Below, in pieces: positions 11,615 to 23,267 of a stretch of 64,000 nucleotides of DNA. The DNA is from Tomocerus qinae. Its lineage: Eukaryota; Arthropoda; Collembola; Entomobryomorpha; Tomoceridae. The translations under genes and the position numbers were made by a program. The stretch lies in contig CM034546.1 of NCBI GenBank assembly GCA_020055645.1, forward strand, positions 82,026,001 through 82,090,000, given 5' to 3'. Within the stretch, counting starts at the first letter, position 1. Each line of letters begins with the position of its first letter. Below the pieces are notes generated by a model, which saw only the letters and a program-made list of their open reading frames with translations, was not told the origin of the DNA and did not search any database.

Positions 11615-12625
11615 AGAAAAATCAATTCGCGACCTTTTTCAAATAATAACCGCAGTGAAAATCGTTTTGATTGGTGGATGCATTTTAAAATTGACCAATC
11701 AGAACCCAGAATTCCTTTGCAAAATTTTATATGATTTCATAAATCATTCCCAGGGGAAATATTTATGGGAAAATAGGAATTTGTATGACATACACATGAC
11801 TTTTGTAAGGGAGAGCTAAAAATAGACAGTGTGACTTTGTATGGCAATATTAAGTTAATTTAACATTATAGGTACCATACGTACGTCTTCAATGTCAATG
11901 TCAATTTTCGTACATTTCTGTTGCACCCTTGCCTTCTTTTCTTCATTTTCTTTATTTGCAATGTTAGGTTCATCATTGTCACTGTCCGTTTTGTACTCCA
12001 AACTTACAAATTAACATGTCCTGACCATGGTACTTGTGTTAACTCTCATGCAATTTGTAAAAACATAAAGGAGGATAGAAAGTACACATATTGGAAAAAT
12101 ACTGCTAACATTTTAATTAGGAGACTTTTTAGATTTGAATTAATTTACCAGCCTATGGTGAAGGTGATATATATCGTGTATTGGTATGCTATATATGCAT
12201 GTTTATAAAAAACTATCACCATACATATAGTCATTATTTCCATACAAATTCATTAGGTAAGTCAAAACATACCATTCCAACAAAGTCACACTAATTGTCA
12301 AAAAATCCCCCATACAAAAGTCATGTGTGTGCCATACAAATTAATTGGCACCCAATATTTATTTCAACACTGAACTTTGAACTACAGACTTGTGATAGGA
12401 AAATACAGACTAACTTTTAGCAACATCGCAAACTAATACACTGTCAACTGTACTCAACTCTATGATGTAATTAAAATTATATTGGATTAACTTCAACAGT
12501 GAACTTGAAACTGAAAAGGTTACAATAGACTGTATAGACTAAATTACTTGCTGGACTCAAAATGTTATGATTATATGTTTGTTCAGGTTCAGACTGCTTA
12601 TAGTAGTGAAGTAGTAGTCAAAGGG
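11615..12625 (-). repeat. Dispersed repeat R1, copy 2 (interrupted)
   Basis: This is the reverse complement of R1 copy 1, in two blocks (11615-11765 and 12354-12625) separated by the 8-bp-TSD element. The uninterrupted copy at 20160 shows the empty site GGAAATATTTATTTC (reverse complement), which proves the nested insertion. Confidence 0.8.
11766..12353 (-). mobile_element. 8-bp-TSD DNA element, copy B (588 bp)
   Basis: Perfect 8-bp duplication AATATTTA (11758-11765 and 12354-12361). The ends are TGGGAAAATAGGAATTTG and ...CAAATTAATTGGCACCC, matching copy A in inverse orientation. The empty site is seen in R1 copy 4. No transposase. Confidence 0.9.
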
Positions 12626-12639
12626 GTGTACCGGGTATC

Positions 12640-13070
12640 GCTGGGCACATTGGCCTAGGTCAATTGAATTTTGAAAAAATTCCATGAAAATCAAATGGGA
12701 CATGGGTGGGCCTGAGAGTTTTGACGAAAATTGCTGAAATTGTCGTAGTAACTGTGTATTATGCAAAAAGAATTAATTGGCTAAGATCCTCCATAATCCA
12801 TTATGATACTCCTCCGCTAATAATTCCAAGGTGATTAGAGCAAATTAAGTTGATGGAGGGAGGATATGTGCCATGGGTAAAATAATCCAGGTGGACCGGA
12901 TTCAAAGTTTTACTCCGAACAGGTAGGCCCTTAAGAATGGGTGTCTCACAACCCTTGGGGGTCCATAGAAAAATGATGCTCTTAATGTTAATGTTACAAG
13001 AATCGAAAACTGGTGAACAACCTAAATCTGAACCTAAACCGTAATCTGCCACGCGCAAAGAAAACACTAA
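12640..13070. other. No gene seen
   Basis: Short open frames only; none matches a known domain. Confidence 0.35.
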
Positions 13071-13488
13071 AGTAGTCACTTTTCGGATATTTTCGAGTAT
13101 TTCCGAACCTTTTCGAGAATTTCCGAAACTTTTCGAGTATTTTCGAAACTTTTTGAGTATTTCCAAAACTTTTCGAGCATTTTCAAACCTTTTCGGGAAT
13201 TTCCGAAACTTTTCGGGAATTTCTGAAATTTTTCGAGAATTACCGAAACTTTTCGAGTATTTTCGAAACTTTTCGAGTATTTCCAAAACTTTTCGAGCAT
13301 TTCCAAACCTTTTCGAGAATTTCCAAAACTTTTCGAGTATTTCCGAGCATTTTCGAAACTTTCGAAGTATTTTCCCGTATTTCCGAGCATTTTCGATACT
13401 TTCGAAGTATTTTCGAGTATTTCCGAGCATTTTTGAAACTTTCGAAGTATTTTCGAATATTTTCGAGTTTTTCCGAAACCAGGCATAC
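13071..13488. repeat. Minisatellite, TTTTCGAGTATTTCCGAAAC family (array 1)
   Basis: About twenty diverged copies of a unit of about 20-21 bp built from TTTTCGAGTATTTC and CGAAAC. Units contain short dyads (TTTCGA..TCGAAA). Long frames on both strands exist only because the unit lacks stops. The inverse sequence forms the array at 16680-17075. Confidence 0.9.
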
Positions 13489-13607
13489 ATAAAATATAAT
13501 TTTACGAAAACCTCATTACCGGGCAGGCAAAAAAATCGATTGCCGGGAGGGCAGCACTTTGCGTTGCCTGTCCGGTAACCGATTTTTTCCAGGCCCTAAT
13601 TTTATAA

Positions 13608-16012
13608 AACCTACAGCAAGCCGTAACAGAAGCTCGCCTGAGTAAAGGTTACCCTGTACACATTTTGGTCGACGAAAAGTACTCGCACGTAACACAAAAC
13701 CGATTTTGACAAAACTTTCAGAATTGAGTCTTTATATATATATATATGGCTAAATCCTAGTATACCGACGCTCAACGGAATAGACCGATATATAGCTCAT
13801 TCGAAAGATCTCGTCGAGTACATCACGAATATGGTATTGGTTTTTGGGGCAACCCCCCAAATAAGAAAGTTATGGTCGGTTAAAGTTGAAAATATGACTA
13901 TTTCGATGCCTACGTTTTCAGAAAACGAAGAGTTACAAGTTCTTCAGGACATCGTTGTTTTGCTCTTCATGTTGAACTTACTTGTAACTATGGCAACATA
14001 GCTAATAAGATTATGAAGGTTTGGTTTTGTAAAATTCTTAATTGCACTTTAACTTCTATTTTGGGTTTCTTCATTGTTCTAACTTCAATTTCGTTATTTT
14101 TGATTTGGTTAGTTTTTAAAAAATGCTAAATGTGACCACGTCCCTTGTTCGATTTCTTTCAATTTTAATTAGGATAGGTTTAAAAAAAGGCTAATTGTGA
14201 CAAAGTGCGATGTTTAATTTTCATCAATTTTAATTAACATTTGTTTAAAAAATGCTAATTGTGACCACGTCCCATGTTCGATTTCCATTAGTATAAATTA
14301 GGTTAGGTTTTAAAAAATGCTAATTGTGACCACGTACCATGTTCAATTTCCATTAGTATAAATTAGGTTAGGTTTTAAAAAATGCTAATTGTGACCACGT
14401 CCCATGTTCGATTTCCATTAGTATAAATTAGGTTAGGTTTTAAAAAATGCTAATTGTGACCACGTCCCATGTTCGATTTCCATCAATTTTAATTAGGTTA
14501 GGTATAAAAAATGCTAACTGTGACACGTGCCATGTTAAATTTCAATTAATATTAATTAGTTTAGGTTTAAAAAAATGCTAATTGTGACCACGTCCATGTT
14601 GGATTTCTATCAATTTTAATTAGGCTAGGTTTTAAAAAATGCTAATTGTGACTATGTCCCATGTTCGATTTTAGTCAATTTTAATTAGGTAAGGTTTAAA
14701 AAAGCTAATTGTGACCACGTGCCATGTTTAATCTTCATCAATTTTAATTAGGTTAGTTTTTAAAAAATGCTAATTGTGACCACGTCCTATGTTCCATTTC
14801 CATCAATTTTAATTAGGTTAGGTTTAAAAAAAGCTAACTGTGACCACGTGCCATGTTCAATTTCCATTAGTATTAATTAGGTTAGGTTTAAAAAACGCAA
14901 ATTGTGATCGCGTGCCACTTACCAAATCAAAAATGACGAAAATTGAAGTTAGAACAATGAAGAAACCCAAAATAGAAGTTCAAGTGGAATTAAGAATTTT
15001 ACAAAAACAAACCTACATAATCTTATTAGCTACATTGCCATAGTTACAAGTAAATTCAACATGAAGAGCAAAACAACGATGTCTTGAAGAACTTGTAACT
15101 TTTCGTTTTCTGAAAACGTAGGCATCGAAATAGTCATATTTTCAAATTTAACCGACCATAACTTTCTTATTTGGGGGGTTGCCCCAAAAACCAATACCAT
15201 ATTCGTAATGTACTCGACGAGATCTTTCGAATGAGCTATATATCGGTCTATTCCGTTGAGCGTCGGTATACTAGGAATGTTCCCCGAAAATCAAAATTGA
15301 TTAATGTTGACTATGAAAAAAACCAGAAATAAAATTGATAATTATTGACTATGAAAATCAACAGAAAATCAAAATTGATTAATGTTGACTATGAAAATCA
15401 ACAGAAAATCAAAATTGATTAATGTTGACTATGAAAATCAACAGAAAATCAAAATTGATTAATGTTGACTATGAAAATCAACAGATATTTAATCTTGATT
15501 GATTATGAGTATTAAAATAAAATCTACAGAAAATTAAAATCGGTTAATAATAATTATTTAAATTTAAACGAAATCAAAAAAATGGAAATTCTACTATAAA
15601 ATTGAATAAAAATCCAAAATAGATTTTTTCCATAGTCTAATAGTTATTTTCCGGCTTAATTTGCTTTATTATAAAATCTCAAATTTCGTAGAAGCGGATT
15701 GAAATATTTTATACTATCCGCTAACAATTTAGAGGAAACGCCGTTGAACTTTTTAATGTCCATTTAATGCCAAATTTTTACTTTGACTATCAAAATGAAG
15801 ACAAAGTGAGCGCGCGTTATCTCAGTAACCAATGGACCGATTTACCCCCAATTCAATAGGGATCGTAAGTGGTCCATAGGCATTGTTTTTGCCAAGTTTG
15901 GTCAATATCCGTCATTGCTTTCGAAAGTTATCGTGGGGACGGACGGACGTACGGACGGACGTACGGACAGACTGTGTGGTTCTATAAGCTGCCTTATTCA
16001 GGCGAGCTAAAA
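13608..16012 (-). mobile_element. Element X, copy 2 (inverted), split by a fold-back element
   Basis: This is the reverse complement of 3650-4840. The CCTACAGCAAGCCGTAACAG end is at 13612, the inverted 40-bp-core array at 15290-15490, and the GATAACTTTCGAA/GACG-run end at 15900-15975, closing with TTCAGGCGAGCTAAAA. A long-armed fold-back element (13756-15275) sits inside it. Confidence 0.65.
13756..15275. mobile_element. Fold-back element with about 350-bp arms and tandem core
   Basis: The left arm starts CCTAGTATACCGACGCTCAA (13756) and the right arm ends with its reverse complement (15275). Matching runs on to about 14100 and from about 14930 with few mismatches. The core, about 14100-14910, is a tandem array of a unit of about 58 bp containing AATTAGGTTAGGTTT and GCTAATTGTGACCACGT. 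No coding capacity; non-autonomous. Confidence 0.85.
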
Positions 16013-16204
16013 AGACGCACAGGTAGCGCTAAGCGCTTCCCGGCTGAACACATTTTATATTAACAAATGTGGACTTGCGGACACAAGACCTAACGTAGTT
16101 GCCAGGCAGTCAACAATTTTTGGCTGCCCTAACATGATTACCGGGTAGGCAGCTTTTTGCCTCCCCGAAAAGGGAAGTCCGAAATATTTTGGTTACCGCA
16201 CAGG

Positions 16205-16535
16205 AAAAACATTTTCTGTATGCCTGTCCGAAGCTTTTTGAGTATTTCCGAGACTTTTCGATTCCATTAAAGTATTTCCGAAACTTTTCGATTCCATTCA
16301 AGTATTTCCAAAACTTTTCGATTCCATTCAAGTATTTCCAAAACTTTTCGATTCCATTCAAATATTTCCAAAACTTTTCGATTCCATTCAAGCATTTCCG
16401 AAACTTTTCGAATATTTCCGAGCATTTTCAAATTTTTTCTAGTATATTTAAAACTTTTCGCATATTTTCGAAACTTTTCCCGTATTTTCGTAACTTTTGG
16501 CGAAGCTTTAATCATTAAAACTTTACGAGTATTTA
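16205..16535. repeat. Minisatellite, CTTTTCGATTCCATTCAAGT family (array 2)
   Basis: About six copies of a 30-bp unit (AACTTTTCGATTCCATTCAA plus GTATTTCCAA), then diverged 17-21-bp units related to array 1. Upstream DNA (16097-16205) resembles the DNA next to array 1 (13490-13600: CCGGGCAGGC / CCTGTCCG motifs). Confidence 0.85.
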
Positions 16536-16679
16536 TGAAACTTTTGTAACAGTTTTAATTATTTAATACTTCTCGAGTATTTCTGTTTTAACTCATCGTA
16601 TCTGATGAATTTTAGTCTTACAAAGCATAACAAATATTGTCAAAACAGCCTAAAATATTCGGCAATAGTTTATAAAATT

Positions 16680-17075
16680 CTAAAATACTCGAAAAGTTCG
16701 AAAATACTCGAAAAGTTCGAAAATACTCGAAAAGTTCGAAAATACTCGAAAAGTTCGAAAATACTCGAAAAGTTTCAAAAATACTCGAAAAGTTTGAAAA
16801 TACTCGAAAAGTTCGAAAATACTCGAAAAGTTCGAAAATACTCGAAAAGTTCGAAAATACTCGAAAAGTTCGAAAATACTCGAAAAGTTCTTAAAATACT
16901 CGAAAAGTTCGAAAATACTCGAAAAGTTTGAAAATGCTCGAAAAGTTCGAAAATACTCAAAAAGTTCGAAAATACTCGCAAAGTTCAAAAATACTCGAAA
17001 AGTTCGTAAACTACTCGAAAAGTTTCTAAAATATTTGAAAATTCGAAAATATTCGAAAAGTTTCAAAAATACTCG
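16680..17075. repeat. Minisatellite, GTTCGAAAATACTCGAAAA family (array 3)
   Basis: About twenty copies of an 18-19-bp unit, the inverse of array 1. The unit carries TCGAAAATACTCGA, a short imperfect dyad. Open frames over it are a by-product of a unit without stops. Confidence 0.92.
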
Positions 17076-17428
17076 AGTGACGTCAATCGAAGTCAAAATC
17101 CCATATAAAGTTCCCACAAACTCCACCCATTTTTCTGTTGCATACGGGATGTCCACGGGTTGCTACCAGCGACCGCAAGTAATATTTTTGCTTGATATTG
17201 TTGTTGCCTCCTGGTGTGAGTGCCTCTGTTTTACAAGTAAAAAAATTACTACCATTCTGGGTTGGGTGCCGAGGAACTTGACCTCTTTAATGTCATGCAC
17301 AGAGCGGTAAGCACCAGTTTAAACACTAGAGGCATCTTGGGGTGGGACTTGTCCACTGAAACAGCCAACCTGATTACCAAGTACTCAAAAGTACAGCAAC
17401 CTTGGTTTGTGTTTGTTTCATGTGCATG

Positions 17429-17937
17429 TAATAAGTAATGCTATCAAAGCAAAAAAGTGCATATACTTAGCAACGCATAATACACTATGTATCAGTACTT
17501 TTTATGGCCAAATGCCTTTACTTATGGTGTCATCCACTAAAAATTATGACATTTTATTTTTAAAAATCAATATCTCATGAACAAAAAAAAACAACATTTT
17601 TGAGACTCATTTTATGTATTCAAAAACGGTTGTTCTAAATATCCTGAGATTTTGGGCTCTCTCGGTTTATGGGCCCATTGCGTAATAAGTAATGCTATCA
17701 AAGCAAAAAAGTGCATATACTTAGCAACGCATAATACACTATGTATCAGTACTTTTTATGGCCAAATGCCTTTACTTATGGTGTCATCCACTAAAAATTA
17801 TGACATTTTATTTTTAAAAATCAATATCTCATGAACAAAAAAAAACAACATTTTTGAGACTCATTTTATGTATTCAAAAACGGTTGTTCTAAATATCCTG
17901 AGATTTTGGGCTCTCTCGGTTTATGGGCCCATTGCGT
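17429..17937. repeat. Perfect 254-bp tandem duplication
   Basis: 17429-17682 and 17683-17936 appear identical by eye, starting TAATAAGTAATGCTATC and ending GGGCCCATTGCG. No gene is involved. It is either a very recent duplication or an assembly duplication. Confidence 0.85.
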
Positions 17938-18234
17938 TTTTTAAAGAAAACCATATGAAAGTTGATTTGAGTACTAAATTACATGCTATAAGAGATAGTG
18001 GTTTCAACCGAATATTTCATAAACGAAAAAAACAACATTTACCAGATTCAAATATGTTATTAACCATTAACTAAACTACGCGTCTTCAAAATTTGGATGC
18101 TCTAACTTCATGGGCCCAGTGTCAAATATCCAATTGTAATAATGTGCTCTTATACGGTTCACCCCTTTGTAATTCATGCAAGCAGCTGCTTAGGCAGCTG
18201 CTCTGTTCAGCAAGTAATTTAGTTGGTCTATAAC

Positions 18235-18985
18235 CAGGGTTGTGGGTCGGGTTTTTTATGGGTTGGGGTTTTTTGGCAAAAAACCCACCCCGCTTTACTT
18301 AAAAAACCCCGGGTTTATTGGGTTTTTTGGGTTTTTTACAAAACATACAAAAATGTGCACTACAGCTCCATCTAGATACGTAATACATACTAATTTCTAT
18401 TCAAAAATGTAAACAAATGCATAATCAGGTGGAAACAAATATAGCTTCTACACTTCTACGCGTAATTAATGTATCGCAATGTGAGGACTATAATAATATT
18501 AGTTTTATGTATACTTTAGTCATTGCATTGTAAAGATTATGTTTATAATATTGTTGTACTCATAATTTCAATTTATCACTTACATATTCATTACTGTAAT
18601 GCTTTGCAATTAAAGCTTCAAATTAACAAAGGAATAATATCATAAAGTCAATATAATCAGTAAAATATTATAATGCTTAATATTTCACTAGTTGTTATCA
18701 AACAGTAATAATAATATAGGTGTTCACAAAAATACTGCATTTGCTACGTTACAACATAAAATTAAACTATTTATGCTTTAATTTTTCTTTTCATTGACGT
18801 AAGTAATAGTAGTTGATATGGTTGTTGTTGTTGTCAGCTGTAGTTTTCATATATGGTATAGTATAGGCTTGTATTTATACCTATAGTTATATAAAAAACC
18901 CTTAAACCCAAAAAACCCTAAAAACCCTAAAAACCCCGGGGGTCGAGGGTTTTTTCCTAAAAAACCCGGGTTTTTCGATACCTTG
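18235..18985. mobile_element. hAT-type MITE, 751 bp
   Basis: Perfect 8-bp duplications TCTATAAC (18227-18234 and 18986-18993). The ends are CAGGGTTGTGGG and ...GATACCTTG, the C-A-G/A-G start typical of hAT TIRs. The termini are rich in GGGTTTTTT and AAAAAACCC. The insertion splits an R1 copy whose intact form is known (12520 region, inverse), which confirms the boundaries. No coding capacity. Confidence 0.88.
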
Positions 18986-19409
18986 TCTATAACAGTCTAT
19001 TGTAAATTGCAACCTTTTCAGTTTCAAGTTCACTGTTTAAGAGGGCTGTTCCTCTTTTATTTCGAAATTCGAAATTTTGAAATATTTCAAAATTCAAATA
19101 AAAATATGCTTCTAACGGTAGCCGAAACCCATAGCCCTACTAACCGAAAAACTAACTGGAGATAACCACACAATCGCAGTATTCGACGCTGGGCAGTATA
19201 ATAGTGCAATACTTCAAAATAACAAAATGGAAAGTTCCCAAGGAAGTTCCTTATTTTGAATGGTATGTAGCTATTTAACACAGGGAGCCAATGGCAACAA
19301 CAATCTGCACTGCAAAATTTTCATTCAATGTGCCCAAGAATTTGTTCATGCCATCATCTGGCTACATTTGGATGTAGAGGCACATTTGCATTTCCACACA
19401 TATTATTAT

Positions 19410-20045
19410 TATTTCGAGTATTACACTGCTATCCCTTGGGTGGGACATCAGTTACCATGGGATCGAATTACTACTGACTGTGATCAAACAATGACACTAT
19501 GAAAAGTATGACACCATCAGCGTTGGCATAGAGAAAAAGCTCTATGCTCTAGCTCATGTCAAGTTGATATCAGTCCATTGCTTCAATGTCGGATATTCTA
19601 TGACTTGCACATCCGGTCAAGTATGAGGCAGTTTACATTTCAACCTTTTTCATGAAACTCTCTTCGCTATTTTTGATATAACTTCCAGAGTTTTACTCCG
19701 ATTTTCTAATGATGTACATTTTCGAAAAGGCAAACGCATTGGCTAGGATTTAATTTGGGAAAATGTTCGAATATTGCCTCAGGTTTTATACATGTCACAC
19801 TTTAATGATGACATCTGGATAGAAATCCGCATATAATTTTGAACCATTGCTACTGCTAAATAATTTAAAAAATCGAAAATTTTCCCAAATTAAATCCTAG
19901 CCAATGTTTTTACCTTTCTGAAAATGTACTTCATTAGAAAATCGGAGTAAAACTCTGGAAGTTATATCAAGAATGGCAAAAAATTTTAACATGTGTTTTG
20001 ATAGCCACCAGAGATTTCCAAATCGTATACACAATCACCTTAAGT
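19410..20045 (+). repeat. Dispersed repeat R2, copy 1, with fold-back core
   Basis: This matches 21590-22580: CAGCGTTGGCATAGAGAAAA, TTACATTTCAAC and TTTTAACATGT landmarks in the same order. Within it, 19655-19990 is a fold-back with arms of about 130 bp around ATTGGCTAGGATTTAA. No gene. Confidence 0.75.
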
Positions 20046-20325
20046 TAATCCAATATAATTTTAACGACATCATAGAGTTGAGTACAGTGTATTAGTTTGC
20101 GATGATGCTAAAAGTGTTAGTCCGTATTTTCCTAGCACACGTCTGTAGTTCAAAGTTCAGTGTTGAAATAAATATTTCCCCTGGGAATGATTTATGAAAT
20201 CATATAAAATTTTGCCATGGAATTCTGTGTTGTGATTGGTCAACTTTAAAAATACATCCACCAATCAGAAGCGATTTTCACTGCGGTTATTATTTGAAAA
20301 AGGTCGCGAATTGATAATTCCAACA
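20040..20325 (+). repeat. Dispersed repeat R1, copy 4 (3' part)
   Basis: Matches R1 copy 1 from GTTGAGTACAGTGT to AAAAAGGTCGCGAA, and supplies the empty site for the element at 11766-12353. Confidence 0.8.
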
Positions 20326-20329
20326 GTAA

Positions 20330-21310
20330 GAAGGACTCATATGCGTAGCTATTACACAACAGGCCGTTTTTGGGCCTATCATATTCAAAGTAATTTTTCT
20401 TTTTAGCAAAGTCCCTAAGGAACTGAACTTACTGGACCTACGAATAAATGTAAATACCCAAAAAATTCACAGAAACTTTTTCAAGAGAAGTCCTGTCGAA
20501 AATTTGACATTTTCCATCTTTGTATTGGAGATATCCAGGTTTCAAAGTTATAAATATATAAATATGAGTTTTATGTCGCATGGTCGAAATTTGAAATGGT
20601 ACAAGCTCAAAGGTCATTTTTAAAAAAAGTTGTTAATATGAATTTGACTTTGCCCACCTTTGACCTTGTACCATTTCAAATTTTTGAACATATTACATCC
20701 TAATCGCTTTGCTTTAAGTATGTAGATGCTGATTGATATGTCACACAAGACACAAGGTGTATTGGAGCATTTTCAAAACGTTGACCTTTGACGTTTTTGG
20801 AGGTCAAATTGAAAAATCTACAAATGTGCGGTTTTTATAGCTATTAAAGAAAGCTTTGTCCTAAAAACGATAGACTTAAAACAAGGTTTTTTTGGAAATT
20901 TTGAAATTTGTTTTTCATGAAGGAGTTCGAATTTTGAAAAACACCGAAAATCCACCCAGCGAAATACTGTCTCCTTCAATTAAAAAAAATTCATCCATAT
21001 CGGTCGAGTAGTTTCAGAGTAGTTGGGACCTAGCTGTTCAACCCTCGAGGGGTGTGTCCTGAGTAAAGGGAGCGGTATACCGAAAATCGGAAAGAAGTTT
21101 TTCACAATCCTCTTTCTCATTAGGTTAACATTTGTTACAATCCGATTTGCAATTTCAAATTCAGTGGGGATCAGTGGCTGTATCCATGACCAAGGGCTTC
21201 TCCCAGCCCGTGGACTGAATGCACCCAGTTAGACTTCAATCAAACAGACTGCAGAAAAAGGCTGACTTGGCCATTGACAATACCTTGGTGCACATTTGCA
21301 CTCCCATAGT
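20330..21310. other. No gene seen
   Basis: The sequence contains short direct and inverted similarities (for example CAAATTTTTGAACATATTAC) but no supported gene. Confidence 0.35.
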
Positions 21311-21317
21311 CGCATGT

Positions 21318-21570
21318 ACTGTCAGCTGCTTTCAACTTTTTCATTTCTATCCCCAAGTTTTATAGCGATACGCATGACTTCGATGAATTTTGCAACAATT
21401 TCATAAATCTTGGAAATATGTTCCCATTTAGGTAACCTACAAAATCTTTGTCATAGAAATAACCAATCAGATTGCAGCGCAGCATTTCAAAAATTATCAA
21501 CCAATGAGAATGCGTATCGCTATGCAACTTGGGGATAGAAATGAAAAAGTTGAAAGCAATGGACAGTAGT
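21318..21570. repeat. Fold-back element, about 60-bp arms
   Basis: GCTTTCAACTTTTTCATTTC with CTATCCCCAAGTT near 21328 recurs inverted as AACTTGGGGATAG with GAAATGAAAAAGTTGAAAGC near 21528. No gene. Confidence 0.75.
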
Positions 21571-21589
21571 GTTATTTTGAGCATTGTCG

Positions 21590-22580
21590 TATTGCACTGC
21601 TAGATCTCTTGGGACAGTAATCCGTAACCATGGAATCGAATTACTGTACATAAGTAATTTTATTTTATTACACAATGGAAATTCGCAGGGCACTTTGAAT
21701 ACACCAGCGTTGGCATAGAGAAAAGCTCAATGCTCTGTCTCATGTTAGTCCATCGCTTCAATCTGTCGGATATTCATGACCTGCAAATCCGGTCAAAGAA
21801 TAAGGCAGTTTACATTTCAAACTTTTTCATGAAACTCTCTTTGCTATTTTTGATTCAACTTCCTGAGTTTTACTCCGATTTTCTAATGAAGTACATTTTC
21901 GGAAAGGCAAACGCATTGGCTAGGATTTAAGTTGGGAAAATTTTCGATTATTGCCTCATTTTATATACAGTTCACATCACACTTTAATGTTGACTTCTGG
22001 ATAGAAATTCAGGTAAAATTTTGAACCATTGCTACTCCTAAACGATCAAAAAAATCGAAAGTTTTTCCAATCCAAATCCTAGCCAATAGTAGTAATCAAA
22101 AGTAGAATCGAATCCGATTTGATTTACTTTTTTCGTTCTCATCGGAATTTTTCGAATCGTCTCCTGGGACGATTTAGATTCGGATTAGAAAGATTTTGGT
22201 TGGAAAATCCCAGGTTGTAGTGTTAAAGTGCGGAATCAGCCTAACACTTTTTAGCTAAGCTCAAGGTGAGTGAAATTGTTATGGGGACAATTACCATGAC
22301 AATTTCATTCACCTTGGCTAAGCTGTAGAATATCATTACTTTTGTTATTGAATCGTCATAGTTGTCAAATTATTTGATCCATTTTCTTCAATCTGAATCT
22401 AAATCAAATCCGATTCGATTCTACTTTTGATTACTACTAGTGTTTTTACCTTTCTATAAATGTACTTCATTAGTAAATCGGAGTAAAACTCCGAAGTTGA
22501 ACAAGAATGGCAAAAAATTTTAACATGTATTTTGATAGTTACCTGAGTTTCCCAAATCGTACACAAATTCACCTTAAAAT
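21590..22580 (+). repeat. Dispersed repeat R2, copy 2, split by a TA-MITE
   Basis: Same order of landmarks as R2 copy 1. The fold-back core is interrupted at CCAA/TA by the MITE at 22086-22440. The repeat ends about 17 bp before the exon 4 splice donor of the metallophosphatase gene. Confidence 0.75.
22086..22440. mobile_element. TA-flanked MITE, copy 2
   Basis: The ends TAGTAGTAATCAAAAGTAG and CTACTTTTGATTACTACTA are perfect inverted repeats. An inner palindrome (AAGGTGAGTGAAATTGT... inverted near 22300) is absent from copy 1. Non-autonomous. Confidence 0.85.
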
Positions 22581-22596
22581 AAATATTCATTATCAC

Positions 22597-22713
22597 CTGT
22601 TCTTTCAACTGCCCGGCCAAATCGTTACCCGCCTGGACGTAATCCGTGAAAGTGACAGCCTCTGGGTCAATAGTCGACAGAGTTTCTAGCCATTCCTTCT
22701 CCACCAATCCAAT
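22597..22713 (-). CDS. Metallophosphatase/5'-nucleotidase-like gene, exon 4
   Basis: A 39-codon, phase-0 exon encoding IGLVEKEWLETL and then TFTDYVQAGNDLAGQL. GLVEKEW is a characteristic segment of the eukaryotic/bacterial 5'-nucleotidase-like metallophosphatases. It has acceptor GGGTAG and donor CAG|GTGATA. It joins in frame to exon 3 (KKIGI|IGLVEKEW) and to exon 5. Confidence 0.9.
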
Positions 22714-22781
22714 CTACCCGAAAAATGGTAAATATTATTCTTCTTTCCATTAATTTGTGAGTACCTAATGATTTGAGTTAC

Positions 22782-22999
22782 AATTCCGATTTTTTTGCCA
22801 CTATTTTCAACAATGAATGAGACACGACCATCCCCCAAAGGCAACCCCGTTTCATTGTCAATAACATTGCTCATTAGCCAAGGGAAATCGGTCTTCTCAA
22901 CTAGGCCAGCGAGAATGTCAATTCCGAAGTCAAAATCGTGATTTCCGTATACGGCACAAGTCGTCCCAATTGCATTCAACACAGGAACCATTTGCTCTC
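22782..22999 (-). CDS. Metallophosphatase/5'-nucleotidase-like gene, exon 3
   Basis: A 218-nt exon holding the core catalytic motif CAVYGNHDFDFG, preceded by EQMVPVLNAIG and followed by FPWLMSNVID. In this superfamily GNHD supplies a metal ligand and the transition-state-stabilising His. The acceptor is TTTAACAG; the donor GGAATT|GTAACT is chosen because it alone keeps frame and gives the expected KIGI-IGLVEKEW junction. An unspliced reading runs on for about 22 more codons and should be ignored. Confidence 0.9.
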
Positions 23000-23267
23000 C
23001 TGTTAAACGTGCAATTAAATTATAAGAAAGTGAATAATTATATTTACTGACGGCTGAATTATATTAGGTTTATTTATATATGTGACTTTGGGTGAAGAGC
23101 AGTGGTAGCTTAACTGTTATTTAGTGATTTCAATTCGTGTAATTGAGGGGCTTATTTTATTTTGTCTCTTTAATTGTTAATAAAGTAAAACTTGAACTGT
23201 CTGTTCAACTTGATCTTGAGCCATATATATTTACTATTACTATATCATATATTATATTGCAAATTAC

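Larger units (their letters stand above)
11554..22596 (-). other. 11-kb intron of the metallophosphatase gene
   Basis: The intron is bounded by donor GAACAG|GTGATA (22597/22596) and acceptor TTCTTAG (11554). It holds R1 copies, transposons, minisatellites and fold-backs listed separately. I see no host exon inside it. Confidence 0.75.

Noticed and set aside
13153..13578. Phe/Arg-rich ORFs over arrays 1-3 (FEYFRNFS, KYSKSFEN)
   Set aside because: Minisatellite-derived frames with no homology, open on both strands.
14090..14910. Interstitial telomere (TTAGG)n
   Set aside because: GGTTAGG occurs once or twice per 58-bp unit, not as a pure pentamer run, and it lies between fold-back arms.
22399..22707. 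102-residue ORF as a complete protein
   Set aside because: Only its first 36-39 residues are coding (exon 4). The rest reads into the intron past the GTGATA donor.
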